Origin: Chitinophaga varians
Lineage (GTDB): Bacteria > Bacteroidota > Bacteroidia > Chitinophagales > Chitinophagaceae
Assembly (NCBI RefSeq): GCF_014529945.1
Contig: NZ_JACVFB010000002.1
Coordinates: forward strand, 806,001 to 870,000
DNA length: 64,000 nt
Direction of reading: 5' to 3'
The notes beneath the pieces are model-generated. The model was given only the letters and a program-made list of their open reading frames with translations, made no database searches and was not told the origin of the DNA. The position numbers were made by a program, and so were the translations under genes. Positions 36,237 through 46,973 of the stretch are shown here, in pieces (positions within the stretch are counted from its first letter, which is position 1; the number at the start of each line of letters is the position of its first letter).

Positions 36237-37034
36237 ATGTCAGCCAAAAAAATAGCCATTATAGGCGGGGGAAATCTGGGTTCTGCCATCGCGCAGGGAT
36301 TGGTAAAAAGTGGTTTTTCCCAGCCGTCCGATATTACCGTTACCAAACGTAATACCGGTACACTGGCCGATCTGAAGGCCGCCGGTGTGCAGGTGGAAAC
36401 AGACAATGCGAAAGCCATCCGGCAGTCGGAGGTGATAGTAGTGGCACTTAAGCCCTACAACGTGCGCGAAGTGTTGCAGGAACTGAAAGGTGATCTGGAC
36501 CCCGCGAAACATATCCTCATTAGTGTGGTGACCGGCGTCAGCATTGCTGACCTGTCGCACATTGTACCGGATATGCCGGTGGTGCGGGCCATGCCTAATA
36601 CGGCCATTGCCATACAGGAGTCTATTACCTGTATCTGTGCGGCTAATGCCAGCGAAGAGCAGTTGCGCTATGTGAAGACCATGTTTGATCAGCTGGGCGC
36701 TACGGTCAGCATCGATGAAAAACTGATGGATGCTGCTACCGTACTGGGCGCCTGCGGTATCGCCTTTGCATTGCGTTTTATCCGGGCCAATATCCAGGGC
36801 GGTATTGAAATAGGGTTCGATGTGAGAACAGCCAGCCTGATTGCCGCGCAAACGGTGAAAGGTGCCGCTGAGCTGCTGATCCGTAAGAACCGTCACCCGG
36901 AAGAGGAAATCGACAAGGTGACCACGCCGAAAGGCTGTACCATAGCCGGACTGAATGAAATGGAGCACCAGGGCTTCAGCTCATCACTGATAAAAGGTAT
37001 TAGTACTTCTTATAATAAAATTGTGAAGGGTTAG
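36237..37034 (+). CDS. proC: Pyrroline-5-carboxylate reductase
   Basis: 265 aa from the ATG at 36237; the frame is open further upstream but lacks homology. NADPH motif GGGNLGSAIAQGL at the N-terminus; VRAMPNTAI and the C-terminal TPKGCTIAGLNEME motif of ProC. It makes the last step of proline synthesis. It is divergent from the nuclease-helicase gene. Confidence 0.95.
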   Translation: MSAKKIAIIGGGNLGSAIAQGLVKSGFSQPSDITVTKRNTGTLADLKAAGVQVETDNAKAIRQSEVIVVALKPYNVREVLQELKGDLDPAKHILISVVTGVSIADLSHIVPDMPVVRAMPNTAIAIQESITCICAANASEEQLRYVKTMFDQLGATVSIDEKLMDAATVLGACGIAFALRFIRANIQGGIEIGFDVRTASLIAAQTVKGAAELLIRKNRHPEEEIDKVTTPKGCTIAGLNEMEHQGFSSSLIKGISTSYNKIVKG

Positions 37035-37525
37035 TTGTTGCGGGGGTAATCGAAGAAGAGGAATTTTTTGCGGGCGAGGTCGAAATCTTTCCAGCTATCG
37101 GTATCGGCCTGTATGGCGAAGATGCCGGTAGTTGGTACGTTATCGATGCGGATTTCTTCGGTGAGATAATTGGCAAAGTCCGTGATACCGGGGTTATGTG
37201 CGAAGATCGCCACTGCGTTGAAGTCGTCATCTATCTTGGTGATCACTTTGAGGAAGGTGGAAGCGTAACAGAGATAGAGTTCTTCTTCGAGCAGGATAGC
37301 CTGTTTAGGATAGTGCCATTCTTCGGCCATGATTTTGGCGGTAGTACGGGCACGTTTGGCGGGGCTGGCAATGATCAGCTCGGGGACCATCCCTCTGGAT
37401 ACGAGGCGTTGGGCCATTTCCGGCGCATTTTGTTTTCCCCGCTTATTGAGCGGTCTGTCAAAATCGTCCATGTCCGGATTGGTCCAGCTGGATTTTGCAT
37501 GACGGATGAGTAAGAGTGTTTTCAT
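37031..37525 (-). CDS. sixA: SixA-type histidine phosphatase
   Basis: 164 aa. MKTLLLIRHAKSSW has the catalytic RHA motif; IIASPAKRARTTA and FAHNPGITDFA complete the active site. SixA removes phosphate from histidine-phosphotransfer proteins, but small family members vary in substrate. Its stop codon overlaps that of proC on the other strand by 4 bp. Confidence 0.85.
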   Translation of the reverse strand: MKTLLLIRHAKSSWTNPDMDDFDRPLNKRGKQNAPEMAQRLVSRGMVPELIIASPAKRARTTAKIMAEEWHYPKQAILLEEELYLCYASTFLKVITKIDDDFNAVAIFAHNPGITDFANYLTEEIRIDNVPTTGIFAIQADTDSWKDFDLARKKFLFFDYPRNN

Positions 37526-37648
37526 GGGCTGAAAACGGTGATTTACCGGAACGAAAATAAAGAATTTACAGGAAGTTAATGTGTTAGGAGAATAAAGCCA
37601 GCCGGAGGGGGATGATTTAAGACAAAATTAACACGGCCGGATACTACT

Positions 37649-37687
37649 AAAAAAGCGAAGATCAGCAACTGATCTTCGCTTTTTTTA
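37649..37687. terminator. Bidirectional intrinsic terminator
   Basis: AAAAAGCGAAGATCAG pairs with CTGATCTTCGCTTTTTTT around a 3-nt loop. T-runs on both strands allow it to end the purF transcript (minus strand), whose stop is 20 bp away. Confidence 0.8.
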
Positions 37688-37706
37688 TGATGACGGCGTC
37701 TTGTTT

Positions 37707-39554
37707 TTAGTAGCCTCTTTCATTTTTGCCTTCCATGAAGTTCATGAAGGCTTTGTTCACTACGCGGTTACCGCCCGGGGTAGGATAATCACCGGTGAAG
37801 TACCAGTCGCCCAGGTTGTTAGGGCATGCCTCGTGGAGGCTTTCGATGGACTGGTAGATGACTTCGACCTTAGCGCCGATACCTTCCGGAGTGAGGATTT
37901 CCGCGATTTTAGCGGAGATCTGTTCCGGTGTGAATGGTTTATAGACATTCTTCACCACGTTTTGTGCGTGGAGGGTGTTGGTACGTTGCAGTTCTTTGCA
38001 CAGGCCATAGGCTTCCTGGAGGATGTGTTCCTTGCCATGGTCTTTCAGCAGGGCGATAGCGGCCTGGAAGGCTACGAAGTCGCCCATTTTGCTCATATCG
38101 ATACCGTAGCAGTCGGGGTAGCGGATCTGCGGGGCAGAAGACACTACGATGATGCGTTTGGGGCCGAGGCGGTCGAGCATTTTCACGATGCTTTCGCGAA
38201 GGGTGGTACCCCGAACGATAGAGTCATCGATCACCACGAGGGAGTCGATGCCGGGTCTTACCGTACCGTAGGTGATATCGTATACGTGTTGTACCATTTC
38301 ATTACGGCTGGAATCTTCCGTGATGAAGGTGCGCATTTTCACGTCTTTGATAGCGATTTTATCGATGCGGATACGACGGTTGATCATTTCATTGAGCTTC
38401 TCCTCGTCGTAGTCTTTGCCCCAGGAGAGGATCCTCTCCACTTTTATTTTGTTGAGATAGTCTTCCAGACCTTTTAACAGGCCATAGAAGGCTACTTCAG
38501 CTGTGTTGGGGATGAAGGAGAAGATGGTATTTTTCAGATCGTTGTCGATCGCTTTCAATACGGTAGCAGACAGGTTACGGCCGAGGGAGGTACGTTCCTT
38601 GTATATTTTTTCGTCGTTACCGCGGGAGAAGTAGATCCTTTCGAAGGAGCAGGCTTTGCGTTCTTTCGGTTCGAGGATTTGTTCGATGGCGTATTCGCCG
38701 TTTTCTTTTACGATGAGGGCGTTGCCGGGCATCAGTTCGAGCACTTCATTTTCGCCTACGTTGAAGGTAGTGCGGATAGCGGCTCTTTCGGAGGCAGCTA
38801 CGATCACGTCGTCGTTGACATAATAGTAAGATGGGCGGATGCCGTGCGGGTCGCGGATAACGAAGGCGTCGCCGGTACCGATCAGGCCACAGGCGTGGTA
38901 GCCGCCGTCGAACAGGGAGAATGCCTGTTGCAGGATATTTTTAACATCGAGGCCATTGCGGCGTTCTTCATCTTCTTTGCAGAGGAAGTGATGAACGGTT
39001 TCGAGCATGGCTGCGAGGTCGGAATTTTTGTGGACTTCACCGGGGTTTACCTGAACAAATTTGAAGAGTTCATCGGCATTTACCAGGTTAAAGTTGCCCG
39101 CCATAGCGAGGTTACGGGCGGGGATGGTGTTGTAGCGTACAAACGGGTGGCAGAGTTCCACGTTGTTTTTGCCCTGGGTGGCGTAGCGGAGGTGGCCCAT
39201 CAGGTTTTCACCGAGAAACCGGATATGTCCTTTCAGGAGTCCGGGATATTTGGTGATTTCGGGTTGATATTTTTCGATCTCCTGGATTTCTTCCCGGATT
39301 TTACCGAAAATATCGCCGATAGCTTGTGGGGCGGCGCTACGGATCCTGTGCATGAAGGGAACGCCGGGTTCTGTATTAAGCTTTACGGTAGCCACACCAG
39401 CGCCGTCCTGGCCTCTGTTGTGTTGTTTTTCCATGAGCAGGTACAGTTTGTTTAGCCCATAGAATACAGTCCCATATTTTTGCTGGTAATAAGAGAATGG
39501 TTTTCTTAATCTTATGAATGCCAGGCCGCATTCATGTTTGATCGCATCACTCAT
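37707..39554 (-). CDS. purF: Amidophosphoribosyltransferase (long form)
   Basis: 615 aa from the ATG at 39554, 19 bp after a good -7 element; the frame beyond is spurious. The N-terminal glutamine amidotransferase domain begins MSDAIKHECGLAF, with Cys9 the probable nucleophile after propeptide removal, and NRGQDGAG follows. The C-terminal phosphoribosyltransferase has VVIDDSIVRGTT. It is longer than the usual 470-510 aa because of insertions, as in other Bacteroidota. It starts purine synthesis. Confidence 0.93.
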   Translation of the reverse strand: MSDAIKHECGLAFIRLRKPFSYYQQKYGTVFYGLNKLYLLMEKQHNRGQDGAGVATVKLNTEPGVPFMHRIRSAAPQAIGDIFGKIREEIQEIEKYQPEITKYPGLLKGHIRFLGENLMGHLRYATQGKNNVELCHPFVRYNTIPARNLAMAGNFNLVNADELFKFVQVNPGEVHKNSDLAAMLETVHHFLCKEDEERRNGLDVKNILQQAFSLFDGGYHACGLIGTGDAFVIRDPHGIRPSYYYVNDDVIVAASERAAIRTTFNVGENEVLELMPGNALIVKENGEYAIEQILEPKERKACSFERIYFSRGNDEKIYKERTSLGRNLSATVLKAIDNDLKNTIFSFIPNTAEVAFYGLLKGLEDYLNKIKVERILSWGKDYDEEKLNEMINRRIRIDKIAIKDVKMRTFITEDSSRNEMVQHVYDITYGTVRPGIDSLVVIDDSIVRGTTLRESIVKMLDRLGPKRIIVVSSAPQIRYPDCYGIDMSKMGDFVAFQAAIALLKDHGKEHILQEAYGLCKELQRTNTLHAQNVVKNVYKPFTPEQISAKIAEILTPEGIGAKVEVIYQSIESLHEACPNNLGDWYFTGDYPTPGGNRVVNKAFMNFMEGKNERGY

Positions 39555-39572
39555 CGCTGAAATTTGAAGACG

Positions 39573-39580
39573 CAAAGTTA
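39573..39580 (-). promoter_or_regulatory. -7 promoter element of purF
   Basis: Minus-strand TAACTTTG (TAnnTTTG), 18 bp before the purF start. No clear -33 element; a fragment of the AATTACGAATT repeat lies just upstream (about 39594-39606). Confidence 0.5.
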
Positions 39581-39694
39581 CGCCAAAAAAATGCGAATTA
39601 CGAATTGTGCGTGTTGAGCGGTGGGAAGTTGGCCGGGAGGAGGTCGGAAAAACGGCAGGCATCTACCTAAAAGGGAGAAGGCGGGAAAAAGAAA

Positions 39695-39738
39695 ATGGGC
39701 GAAGACGGCAGCTGTTGTTCGCTGTTGTCTTCGCCCAT
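39695..39738 (-). terminator. Terminator of the SurA-like gene
   Basis: ATGGGCGAAGAC pairs with GTCTTCGCCCAT, 12 bp, around a 20-nt loop that can fold further. On the minus strand it is followed by TTTTCTTTTT. It lies 33 bp after the stop of the isomerase gene. Confidence 0.75.
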
Positions 39739-39771
39739 CGGGAGAATCAGGTTATTCGCTGTTCCGCTCAG

Positions 39772-41151
39772 TTACTGTTTGGCCAGTGAGGACATCCATT
39801 GGCTGATGTGGGTACAGTTTTTATAGTCGTCATCTACGTGCACGTAGAACGTTGGTATTTTCTCGATGAGCCATTTGTTGATGGCTTCAGCTCTTTTAAT
39901 GTCCAGGGTCCGTTGCTGGATACGGGAGTAGTCATCCGTCAGGTTCTCGCGGTGTGGCTGGGTGCGTGTTTTGAGGTATACGATCCTCACACCGGCAGCG
40001 CCTGATTCGTCGGTAAATGCAACGGGGGCGGATATCATTCCTGGTTTAAGGGTATCGAGCATGAGTACGATATCTCTTTCAGAGGGATCGTCGAGCTGGT
40101 CGATGGTGAGCAGGGTACCTTCTCCGGTTTTAGACTGGAGCATGCCACCATCGAATTTCGCGCTTTTAGAGTCACTGAATTTGGCAACCGCTTCCGGGAA
40201 AGTGATTTTGTTGTTCAGGATCAGGGTGCGGATAGAATCCAGTTTGGAGGTGGCGCCGGCCAGATCGGCTTTGGTTACGGCAGCTTTCAGCAGGATATGC
40301 TGTACCGTTACGTTATCGCCGGAGCGTTTGATCATCTGGATCAGGTGATAACCGAACTGGGATTTTACCGGGGAAGATATTTCGCCTTCTTTCAAACGGA
40401 AAGCGGCGGCCATAAAGTCGGCGTCCCATTGTTTGTCGCTGCGGTTCATCACGTAGATGCCTTTATTTTCTTTCACGCCGGGGTCTTCAGAGTAGAGGAT
40501 CGCGAGGGAACCGAAGTCAGATTCCTTGTTGACCACTCTTTTTTTGAAGTCCTGCAGCCGTTCTATCGCGTAGTTGTCCATTTCGCGGGTAGCCTTTGGA
40601 ATGATGACGAGTTGTCCTATTTCCAGTTCGGACTCATAGAAATGGAGGCTATCTTTCGGGATAGCGTCGAAGTAGCGTTTTACTTCTGAGGGGGTTACCT
40701 TCACGTTTTCCACGACTTTATTACGCATAGCCTGAGCGAGTAGGCCTTCCTTGATGGGTGTGCGGAAACGTTCGCGGAGTTGGTATACGCTGTAGCCGGT
40801 AATTTCTTTCATTTTTTCTTTGGAGCCGTAGAGCTGTTCGAAGTAGCGGATACGGTTTTCCATTTGAGCTTCCACGTCTCCATCAGAAACGGGCAAGCTG
40901 TCCCTTTCTGCCTGGAGCACCATCACCTTTTGGGAGATCAGCATTTCCATGGTATTACAGGCAGCCTGAGCGCTGACGGTCCCGTCGGGGGAGTTCCGAG
41001 CCTGGTCTGCCAGGGCGCCGTCCATATCGGATTTGAGGATGATCTTATCCCCTACTACGCCGATAATTTTGTCTGCCACGAGTTTTTGCTGAGCAGCAGC
41101 AGCTTGCCATAACAGCAAAGCTCCTGCGGAGAGAGCCAAAAGTTTCTTCAT
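39772..41151 (-). CDS. SurA-like periplasmic peptidyl-prolyl isomerase
   Basis: 459 aa from the ATG at 41151, which opens a signal peptide MKKLLALSAGALLLWQAAAA. A SurA N-terminal helical region (about 25-170) is followed by two parvulin domains; the first has FGYHLIQMIKR. It should chaperone outer-membrane proteins through the periplasm. The gene lies alone between purF and infB. Confidence 0.88.
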   Translation of the reverse strand: MKKLLALSAGALLLWQAAAAQQKLVADKIIGVVGDKIILKSDMDGALADQARNSPDGTVSAQAACNTMEMLISQKVMVLQAERDSLPVSDGDVEAQMENRIRYFEQLYGSKEKMKEITGYSVYQLRERFRTPIKEGLLAQAMRNKVVENVKVTPSEVKRYFDAIPKDSLHFYESELEIGQLVIIPKATREMDNYAIERLQDFKKRVVNKESDFGSLAILYSEDPGVKENKGIYVMNRSDKQWDADFMAAAFRLKEGEISSPVKSQFGYHLIQMIKRSGDNVTVQHILLKAAVTKADLAGATSKLDSIRTLILNNKITFPEAVAKFSDSKSAKFDGGMLQSKTGEGTLLTIDQLDDPSERDIVLMLDTLKPGMISAPVAFTDESGAAGVRIVYLKTRTQPHRENLTDDYSRIQQRTLDIKRAEAINKWLIEKIPTFYVHVDDDYKNCTHISQWMSSLAKQ

Positions 41152-41272
41152 ACTATAGCGGTAAAATCCAAAAATAACCATTTAAAGATCAGGACTGTAT
41201 TTAATATCGACGGATTTAACAAAAGTTTAGATAAGCCTTTGGTTTCACGCCGATGGGCAGGGATTAAAAAAG

Positions 41273-41328
41273 AAAAAGCTGTCAAAAAGCGGGGATATTG
41301 AGGGTATCACCATTTCTGACAGCTTTTT
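41273..41328 (-). terminator. Terminator of the rimP-nusA-infB operon
   Basis: AAAAAGCTGTCA (41273-41284) pairs with TGACAGCTTTTT (41317-41328); the minus-strand transcript is followed by TTTTTCTTTTTT. A second hairpin, CTTCCCGGTC/GACCGGGAAG (41335-41360), sits between it and the infB stop and may protect the mRNA 3' end. Confidence 0.75.
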
Positions 41329-41366
41329 TTATGACTTCCCGGTCTGGAGGGACCGGGAAGCGGGTA

Positions 41367-44300
41367 TTAGAGTGTTCTTTTTACTTCCACCTCTTCGAAA
41401 CCTTCGATGATATCGTCTGGTCTCAGGTCGCTGTATCCGCGGATACTCAGACCGCACTCCATGTTGGCGGCTACTTCCTTCACGTCATCTTTATAACGTT
41501 TGAGGGAGCCGAGTTCGCCTGTATGGACTACGATACCGTCGCGTACCACGTTGATGCGGGTGTTTCTGGTCAGCTTGCCATCGAGTACGAAGCAACCTGC
41601 CACTGTAACCTTGTCGAATTTGTAGGTTTCGCGTACTTGTACGTTGCACACCACTTTTTTCTCGATTTTGGGTTCCAGCATCCCTTCCATCGCGCTCTTG
41701 ATCTCGTCGATCGCGTCGTAGATGATGGAGTAGTTGCGGATTTCGATGTTTTCTTTTTCCGCAAGTTTGGCAGCCTGGGAAGAAGGACGCACCTGGAAAC
41801 CGAGGATGATGGCGTCGGAGGCAGTAGCGAGCAGGACGTCGGATTCGGTGATCTGACCTACTGCTTTGTGTACGATACTGATAACGATTTCTTCGGTAGA
41901 CAGTTTCTGGAGGGAGTCGCTCAATGCTTCCACAGAGCCGTCAAAGTCGGCCTTGATGATGAGGTTGAGCTGTTTAAAGTTACCCAGTGCCAGCCTGCGG
42001 CCGATTTCATCGAGGGTGATATGTTTCTTGGTGCGGATACCTTGTTCGCGAACGATCTGAGCTCTGCGGTTAGCTGTTTCTTTGGCTTCAGATTCGTCTT
42101 CGTACATTTTGAATTTCTCACCGGCTTGTGGTGCACCGTTAAGGCCGAGCACCTGTACCGGCATAGAAGGGCCTGCTTCATCCATACGTTGGCCGCGTTC
42201 GTTGAACATGGCTTTGATTTTACCGTAGAAGGAGCCTGACACGATGGTGTCGCCCTGGCGGAGGGTACCGTTTTGTACCAGCAGGGAGGCCACGTATCCA
42301 CGGCCTTTATCGAGGGATGCTTCCACGATGCTTCCGGAGCCTTCGCGGTCCGGGTTGGCTTTCAGGTCGAGCAGTTCCGCTTCCAGCAGGATTTTTTCCA
42401 GCAGGACATCGATATTGAGGCCGCTTTTAGCGGATATTTCCTGGCTTTGGTATTTACCGCCCCAGTCTTCCACGAGGAGGTTGAGCTGGGCCAGTTGTTC
42501 CTTGATTTTTTCCGGGTTAGCGCCGTCTTTATCCACTTTGTTGATAGCGAACACCATTGGGAGGCCAGCGGCCTGTGAGTGGGAGATCGCTTCACGTGTT
42601 TGTGGCATGATGGCGTCATCGGCAGCGATCACGATCACGGCGATGTCGGCGGCTTTGGCACCGCGGGCACGCATGGCCGTAAACGCTTCGTGGCCGGGGG
42701 TATCGAGGAAGGTGATTTTTTTGCCGTTGGAAGTAGTAACCTGGTAAGCACCGATGTGTTGGGTGATACCGCCGGCTTCACCCGCTACCACGTTGGCGTT
42801 GCGGATATAGTCGAGCAGTGATGTTTTACCGTGGTCAACGTGACCCATGATGGTAACGATCGGAGCGCGGGGCTGCAGATCTTCCGGTGCGTCTACGTCT
42901 TCTTCTTCTTCGGAGTCTTCCGCGGCGTCGAGGCCGATGAATTCCACTTCGTAGCCAAATTCGCCGGCTACCAGTTCGATTACTTCCGCATCGAGGCGTT
43001 GGTTGATGGATACCATGATACCGAGGCCCATACATTTGGAGATAACTTCAGCGAAGCTAACGTCCATGAGGTTGGCGAGCTCGCTCACAGAAACGAATTC
43101 CGTTACCTGGAGTTTGTTGTCATCAGCGCCTTCTCTGGCTTTCTGGCTGGCTCTTTCCTCGCGTTTTTCCCTACGGTGTTTGGCTTTCACGTTTTTACCG
43201 CGACCGCCGCCACCGAGTTTGGCCATGGTTTCCTTGATTTTATTCTGGATTTCGTTTTTATCGATTTCCTTTTCTTCCACAGTGCGTTTATCATCAGCGC
43301 CGCGACCACCCGGACGGAAGTTTCCGCCGCCCTGGCCGGGTCTGTTGAAGCCGGGTCTGTTGCCACCCTGGCCGCCTTGTCTGTTGAAGCCGCCGCCTTG
43401 TTGGCCGCCGGGTCTGTTACCACCCTGACCGCCTTGCTGGCCCTGGCCTCTGTTGAAGCCGCCGCCACCTTGTTGGCCGCCTCTGTTGAAGCCACCACCT
43501 TGCTGGCCGCCCTGACGGTTACGGTTATCACCACCCTGGTTGCGGTTGTCGCCCTGATTGCGGTTATCGCCGTGGCTTCTGTTGCCACCACGGTTATCGC
43601 CGCCACGATTATCGCCGCGGTTATCGCGGTTTTCGTGGTGAGGGCGGTTACCACCGCCGCCTTGCTGGCCGCCTTCTTTGAAGTCTTTCGGCTGGATGGG
43701 TTCAGGTTTTTTCTCCACGATGATACGTTTGCGTTTACGTTTTTCATCGCGGTTGAAGTTGCCTTTATTGTTATCGCGTCTGTCCGACTGAACGGGCAGT
43801 TCGATTTTACCGATTACTTTCGGGCCGGTGAGTTTTTCGGCCTGGATGTTACTGATCACGGTAGGCTCTTCCGGTTGAGGAGGAGTTTGGGTGTTTTCAG
43901 CAGCAGGGGCAGGCGGAATGTTGCGTTGTTCTTCCTTTACGGGCTGTTTAACAGGAATGTTAGCCGGTTCTTTGATTGCAGCCGGTTTTGCCTCTTGTAA
44001 TACTTCTTCCACTTTGTTAACTACAGGTTTATCTTCAACCGGTGCGGCTTTTTCCGTTTTTTCTGTCGTATCGGTTTTAACTGTTTGCGCTACTTTCTCT
44101 GCTGGCGGAGCGGGGGCTGTTTCAGCTTTTTCCGCTTTAGGCGCTGTTTTTTCCACGTTTTCCTGTTTTGCAACGGGAGTGGTCACTGGTGGTGCCGGCG
44201 TGGGTTCCGGTTTTTCTTCCGGTTTAGCTGCTACGGGAGGGGTAACCGGTTGTGGTTTTTCCTCTTTAGGAGCAGGCGGTGCCGCTGTTGGGGCGGGAGC

Positions 44301-44954
44301 CGGTTTTTCTTCCGGTTCTTTCCTGGCAGCGGGTTTTTTATTACGGTTAAGGGCGTCGAGGTCGATCGTGGTGATGACTTTCGGGCCGTTAATCTTAGGA
44401 GATTCTGTTTTCACCACTTCTGGTTCAGCGGGAGTAGCCGGTGCTTTGGGAACTTCCGCAACAGGGGGAGCTGTAACAGCCGGAGGTTCTTGTTTAGGCT
44501 TGGCTTCCTCTTTTTCTTTTACCGGAGGGGGTGTGGGTTGAGCCGGAGCTGCCGCCTGAGGTTCCTTTTTAGGTGTTTCCTTCGCAGGTTCCTGTTTAGG
44601 TTCGGGGGCTTGTTCAGCTTTGGGAGCTTCCGCTACGGGTGCAGCCTCATCTTTTTCTTTCAGGTTCTTTTTTGCCGCAGCCTCTGCTTCCTCTTTCTCC
44701 TTCTTCATCTTTGTTTCTAACACGCTTCCTTTGGGCAGGGCTATCTGGTCGCTTTTGCGTTTGTTAGCCTTGTCCTGTTGGAATTCCGACTGCAGGGCTG
44801 AGTACATGACAGCCGTAAGGCGGGCATTTGGAGATCCAAAGCCGCCCATATCGAAGCCTTTATTGCTAAGGAAATCGATGAGGGTTTCCTTACCAATATT
44901 AAACTCTTTGGCTGCAGCCAGCAATCGTGGTGTGTTGTTTGTTGTTTCAGGCAT
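41367..44954 (-). CDS. infB: Translation initiation factor IF-2
   Basis: 1195 aa from the ATG at 44954 ([18 protein letters not shown]), the usual Bacteroidota start; the frame continues toward nusA. The N-terminal IF2_N domain is followed by a long Pro/Lys/Glu/Ala-rich region (about 80-400) and an unusually Gly/Asn/Arg/Gln-rich segment (about 425-550) with repeated QGG and NRGG units. The GTPase core has [13 protein letters not shown] and NKVDK. It places initiator tRNA on the ribosome. Confidence 0.97.
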   Translation of the reverse strand: MPETTNNTPRLLAAAKEFNIGKETLIDFLSNKGFDMGGFGSPNARLTAVMYSALQSEFQQDKANKRKSDQIALPKGSVLETKMKKEKEEAEAAAKKNLKEKDEAAPVAEAPKAEQAPEPKQEPAKETPKKEPQAAAPAQPTPPPVKEKEEAKPKQEPPAVTAPPVAEVPKAPATPAEPEVVKTESPKINGPKVITTIDLDALNRNKKPAARKEPEEKPAPAPTAAPPAPKEEKPQPVTPPVAAKPEEKPEPTPAPPVTTPVAKQENVEKTAPKAEKAETAPAPPAEKVAQTVKTDTTEKTEKAAPVEDKPVVNKVEEVLQEAKPAAIKEPANIPVKQPVKEEQRNIPPAPAAENTQTPPQPEEPTVISNIQAEKLTGPKVIGKIELPVQSDRRDNNKGNFNRDEKRKRKRIIVEKKPEPIQPKDFKEGGQQGGGGNRPHHENRDNRGDNRGGDNRGGNRSHGDNRNQGDNRNQGGDNRNRQGGQQGGGFNRGGQQGGGGFNRGQGQQGGQGGNRPGGQQGGGFNRQGGQGGNRPGFNRPGQGGGNFRPGGRGADDKRTVEEKEIDKNEIQNKIKETMAKLGGGGRGKNVKAKHRREKREERASQKAREGADDNKLQVTEFVSVSELANLMDVSFAEVISKCMGLGIMVSINQRLDAEVIELVAGEFGYEVEFIGLDAAEDSEEEEDVDAPEDLQPRAPIVTIMGHVDHGKTSLLDYIRNANVVAGEAGGITQHIGAYQVTTSNGKKITFLDTPGHEAFTAMRARGAKAADIAVIVIAADDAIMPQTREAISHSQAAGLPMVFAINKVDKDGANPEKIKEQLAQLNLLVEDWGGKYQSQEISAKSGLNIDVLLEKILLEAELLDLKANPDREGSGSIVEASLDKGRGYVASLLVQNGTLRQGDTIVSGSFYGKIKAMFNERGQRMDEAGPSMPVQVLGLNGAPQAGEKFKMYEDESEAKETANRRAQIVREQGIRTKKHITLDEIGRRLALGNFKQLNLIIKADFDGSVEALSDSLQKLSTEEIVISIVHKAVGQITESDVLLATASDAIILGFQVRPSSQAAKLAEKENIEIRNYSIIYDAIDEIKSAMEGMLEPKIEKKVVCNVQVRETYKFDKVTVAGCFVLDGKLTRNTRINVVRDGIVVHTGELGSLKRYKDDVKEVAANMECGLSIRGYSDLRPDDIIEGFEEVEVKRTL

Positions 44955-45084
44955 ATCGTATTTCGGGCCTCCCCTGTTTCCCATTTTTTCCAAATGGGAT
45001 GTTTTTTTACGTTTAAACAATAACTCGAAAAAATCAATTCCCCTTCTAATAAGCCCTTTACCTGGGAAGGTTTCTGGCTGGGCT

Positions 45085-46332
45085 TTATTCTTTGTCAAAC
45101 TCTTCCTGTAATATTCTTCTTATATCCTGCACTGTCTCTTCTTCCAGATCCGAACGGCGAACCAGTTCTTCAGTGGTCAGCTCCAATACGCTGCGGGCAG
45201 TGTCACAACCTATTCTTTTCAGTTCGTCAATGATCCATTCTTCGATTTCATCAGAGAATTCTTCCAGATCGATATCAAATTCGGCCTGTTCCTGAGCTTC
45301 GTCGCGGAAGACATCAATTTCATAGCCTGTGAGTTCGCAGGCGAGTTTGATGTTAACGCCTTTTTTACCGATGGCCAGTGATACCTGGTCAGGATTGAGG
45401 TAAACGGAAGCGTATTTATTTTCGCCATCTACTTCCATGCGGCTGATCCGGGCGGGTGTGAGGGAGCGCTGAATCAACAGCTGAATGTTGGTAGTATAGT
45501 TAATGATATCAATATTTTCGTTTCTGAGCTCACGTACGATACCGTGGATTCGGCTACCTTTCATACCTACGCAGGCGCCTACCGGGTCGATACGGTCATC
45601 GTAGGATTCAACAGCCACTTTCGCTCTTTCGCCGGGTTCACGGACAATTTTCTTGATCACAATCAGGCCGTCAAATATCTCAGGTACTTCAATTTCCAGC
45701 AATTTAGCCAGGAAGGATGGATGCGTACGGGAAAGAATGATGAGTGGCGCGTTGTTTTTCATTTCCACTTTCTTTACTACCGCTCTTACATTTTCTCCTT
45801 TTTTGAAATAATCCGTCGGAATCTGTTCAGATTTGGGCAAAATTAACTCATTCCCCTCATCATCAAGCAATAAAACTTCTTTTTTCCAAACCTGGTATAC
45901 TTCCCCGGTAACAATTTCGCCGGCTTTGTCGGCATATTTCTTTACCAGGATGTTCTTTTTAAGGTCACCGATACGGGCGGAGAGGGTTTGTTTGGCGGCG
46001 AGGATAGCCCTGCGGCCGAAGTCGAGGATCTCTACTTCTTCATAGAGATCTTCCCCAATCTGGTAGTCCGGTTCAATTTTAATGGCCTCTGAGTAGGCGA
46101 TCTGCGCATTGTCATCTTCCACTTCACCGTCAGACACGATAGTGCGGCGGCGTAATATTTCAAGGTCACCTTTCTCTGTATTTACGATCACGTCAAAATT
46201 CTCATCTGAGCCATACTTCTTTCGCAGCAGTGTTTTGAACACATCTTCCAATACCTTCATCAACGTAGGGCGGTCAATGTTTTCCGCCTCCTTAAACTCG
46301 GTGAATGACTCAATCAGGTTAATACTAGCCAT
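45085..46332 (-). CDS. nusA: Transcription factor NusA
   Basis: 415 aa. N-terminal RNA-polymerase-binding domain (about 1-125), S1 domain (about 130-200, [16 protein letters not shown]), then KH1 and KH2 ([32 protein letters not shown]) and a short acidic C-terminus. Escherichia coli NusA is longer by two acidic repeats. It modulates pausing and termination. It lies between rimP and infB, the conserved order. Confidence 0.97.
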   Translation of the reverse strand: MASINLIESFTEFKEAENIDRPTLMKVLEDVFKTLLRKKYGSDENFDVIVNTEKGDLEILRRRTIVSDGEVEDDNAQIAYSEAIKIEPDYQIGEDLYEEVEILDFGRRAILAAKQTLSARIGDLKKNILVKKYADKAGEIVTGEVYQVWKKEVLLLDDEGNELILPKSEQIPTDYFKKGENVRAVVKKVEMKNNAPLIILSRTHPSFLAKLLEIEVPEIFDGLIVIKKIVREPGERAKVAVESYDDRIDPVGACVGMKGSRIHGIVRELRNENIDIINYTTNIQLLIQRSLTPARISRMEVDGENKYASVYLNPDQVSLAIGKKGVNIKLACELTGYEIDVFRDEAQEQAEFDIDLEEFSDEIEEWIIDELKRIGCDTARSVLELTTEELVRRSDLEEETVQDIRRILQEEFDKE

Positions 46333-46348
46333 GTTTATGTATTATATT

Positions 46349-46813
46349 TTAAAACACGATGCACACTTTGGTGTGCTTTATTTCATTTAGTGTTAATTCG
46401 GTTTGTTTGGTTTCTTTCTTTTTGCCGATTGTTTCCTCGATGGTGATGGAGTCATCCGTAACCGCCAGCAATGTACCTTCTTTCACTGCACCGTCAAGGA
46501 GGGTGACCTCCACTTTGCGGCCAATGTTTTTAAGGTATTGTCTGTGCAGCTTCAGGGGCTCGTCCAGCCCGGGGGAAGAAACTTCCAGGGAGAAATCGTT
46601 GTCAGGAAAGAGCTCACTGGTTTCCAGCAGTGCGTAGAGTTTACGGTTGAAAGATACCAGCTTGTCTACCGGTATCCCCTTATCCCCATCTATAAAGAGT
46701 TTTACGTTATTGGTGGGTTTTATCCTGATGTCTACCAAAAAATTGTCGGGATCATTTGTCAGCAGTCCTTCTGCCAGGTCCCGGATAGCTTTTATCACTT
46801 GTTCGTTTGCCAT
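46349..46813 (-). CDS. rimP: Ribosome maturation factor RimP
   Basis: 154 aa from the ATG at 46813 (MANEQVIKAI). The family has an N-terminal alpha/beta domain (EVSSPGLDEPLKLHRQY is the conserved signature) and a C-terminal Sm-like domain. It assists 30S subunit assembly. It leads the rimP-nusA-infB operon and is preceded by a terminator-like hairpin. Confidence 0.94.
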   Translation of the reverse strand: MANEQVIKAIRDLAEGLLTNDPDNFLVDIRIKPTNNVKLFIDGDKGIPVDKLVSFNRKLYALLETSELFPDNDFSLEVSSPGLDEPLKLHRQYLKNIGRKVEVTLLDGAVKEGTLLAVTDDSITIEETIGKKKETKQTELTLNEIKHTKVCIVF

Positions 46814-46819
46814 ACAAAA

Positions 46820-46854
46820 AACGAGAAGGGGACGTTCTCTCGTCCCCTTCGTTT
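46820..46854 (-). promoter_or_regulatory. Terminator-like hairpin in the rimP leader
   Basis: On the minus strand GAAGGGGACG (from 46850) pairs with CGTCCCCTTC (to 46825) around a 6-nt loop, then TCG and TTTTTTG, only 6 nt before the rimP ATG. It has all parts of an intrinsic terminator inside the leader. This suggests attenuation of the operon, perhaps by its own NusA. Confidence 0.65.
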
Positions 46855-46872
46855 GAATCATTTTTCCTGATG

Positions 46873-46904
46873 CAAATCTACAAATTATTTTAATTGAAAA
46901 ACAA
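46873..46904 (-). promoter_or_regulatory. Promoter of rimP-nusA-infB
   Basis: Minus-strand TTG (46902-46904) with 21 nt to TAGATTTG (46873-46880). Transcription would start near 46869, giving a leader of about 55 nt that contains the hairpin at 46820-46854. Confidence 0.55.
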
Positions 46905-46973
46905 AATCTTTAACTTGAAGAGAATTCAAGACCGCAAGCAGCCCCATCTGGAGCACATATTTAATTTTTTTTA

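Noticed and set aside
39591-39700. Gap before purF searched for a second promoter or small gene
   Set aside because: Only a fragment of the AATTACGAATT repeat and the terminator of the next gene are visible.
43300-43670. Repeated units resembling a CRISPR array
   Set aside because: The repeats are in frame within infB and code for Gly-rich peptide units; spacing is irregular.
42831-44000. 389-codon frame opposite infB with Ala/Val-rich repeats
   Set aside because: Its repeats mirror the Gly/Asn/Arg-rich segment of IF-2 on the other strand.
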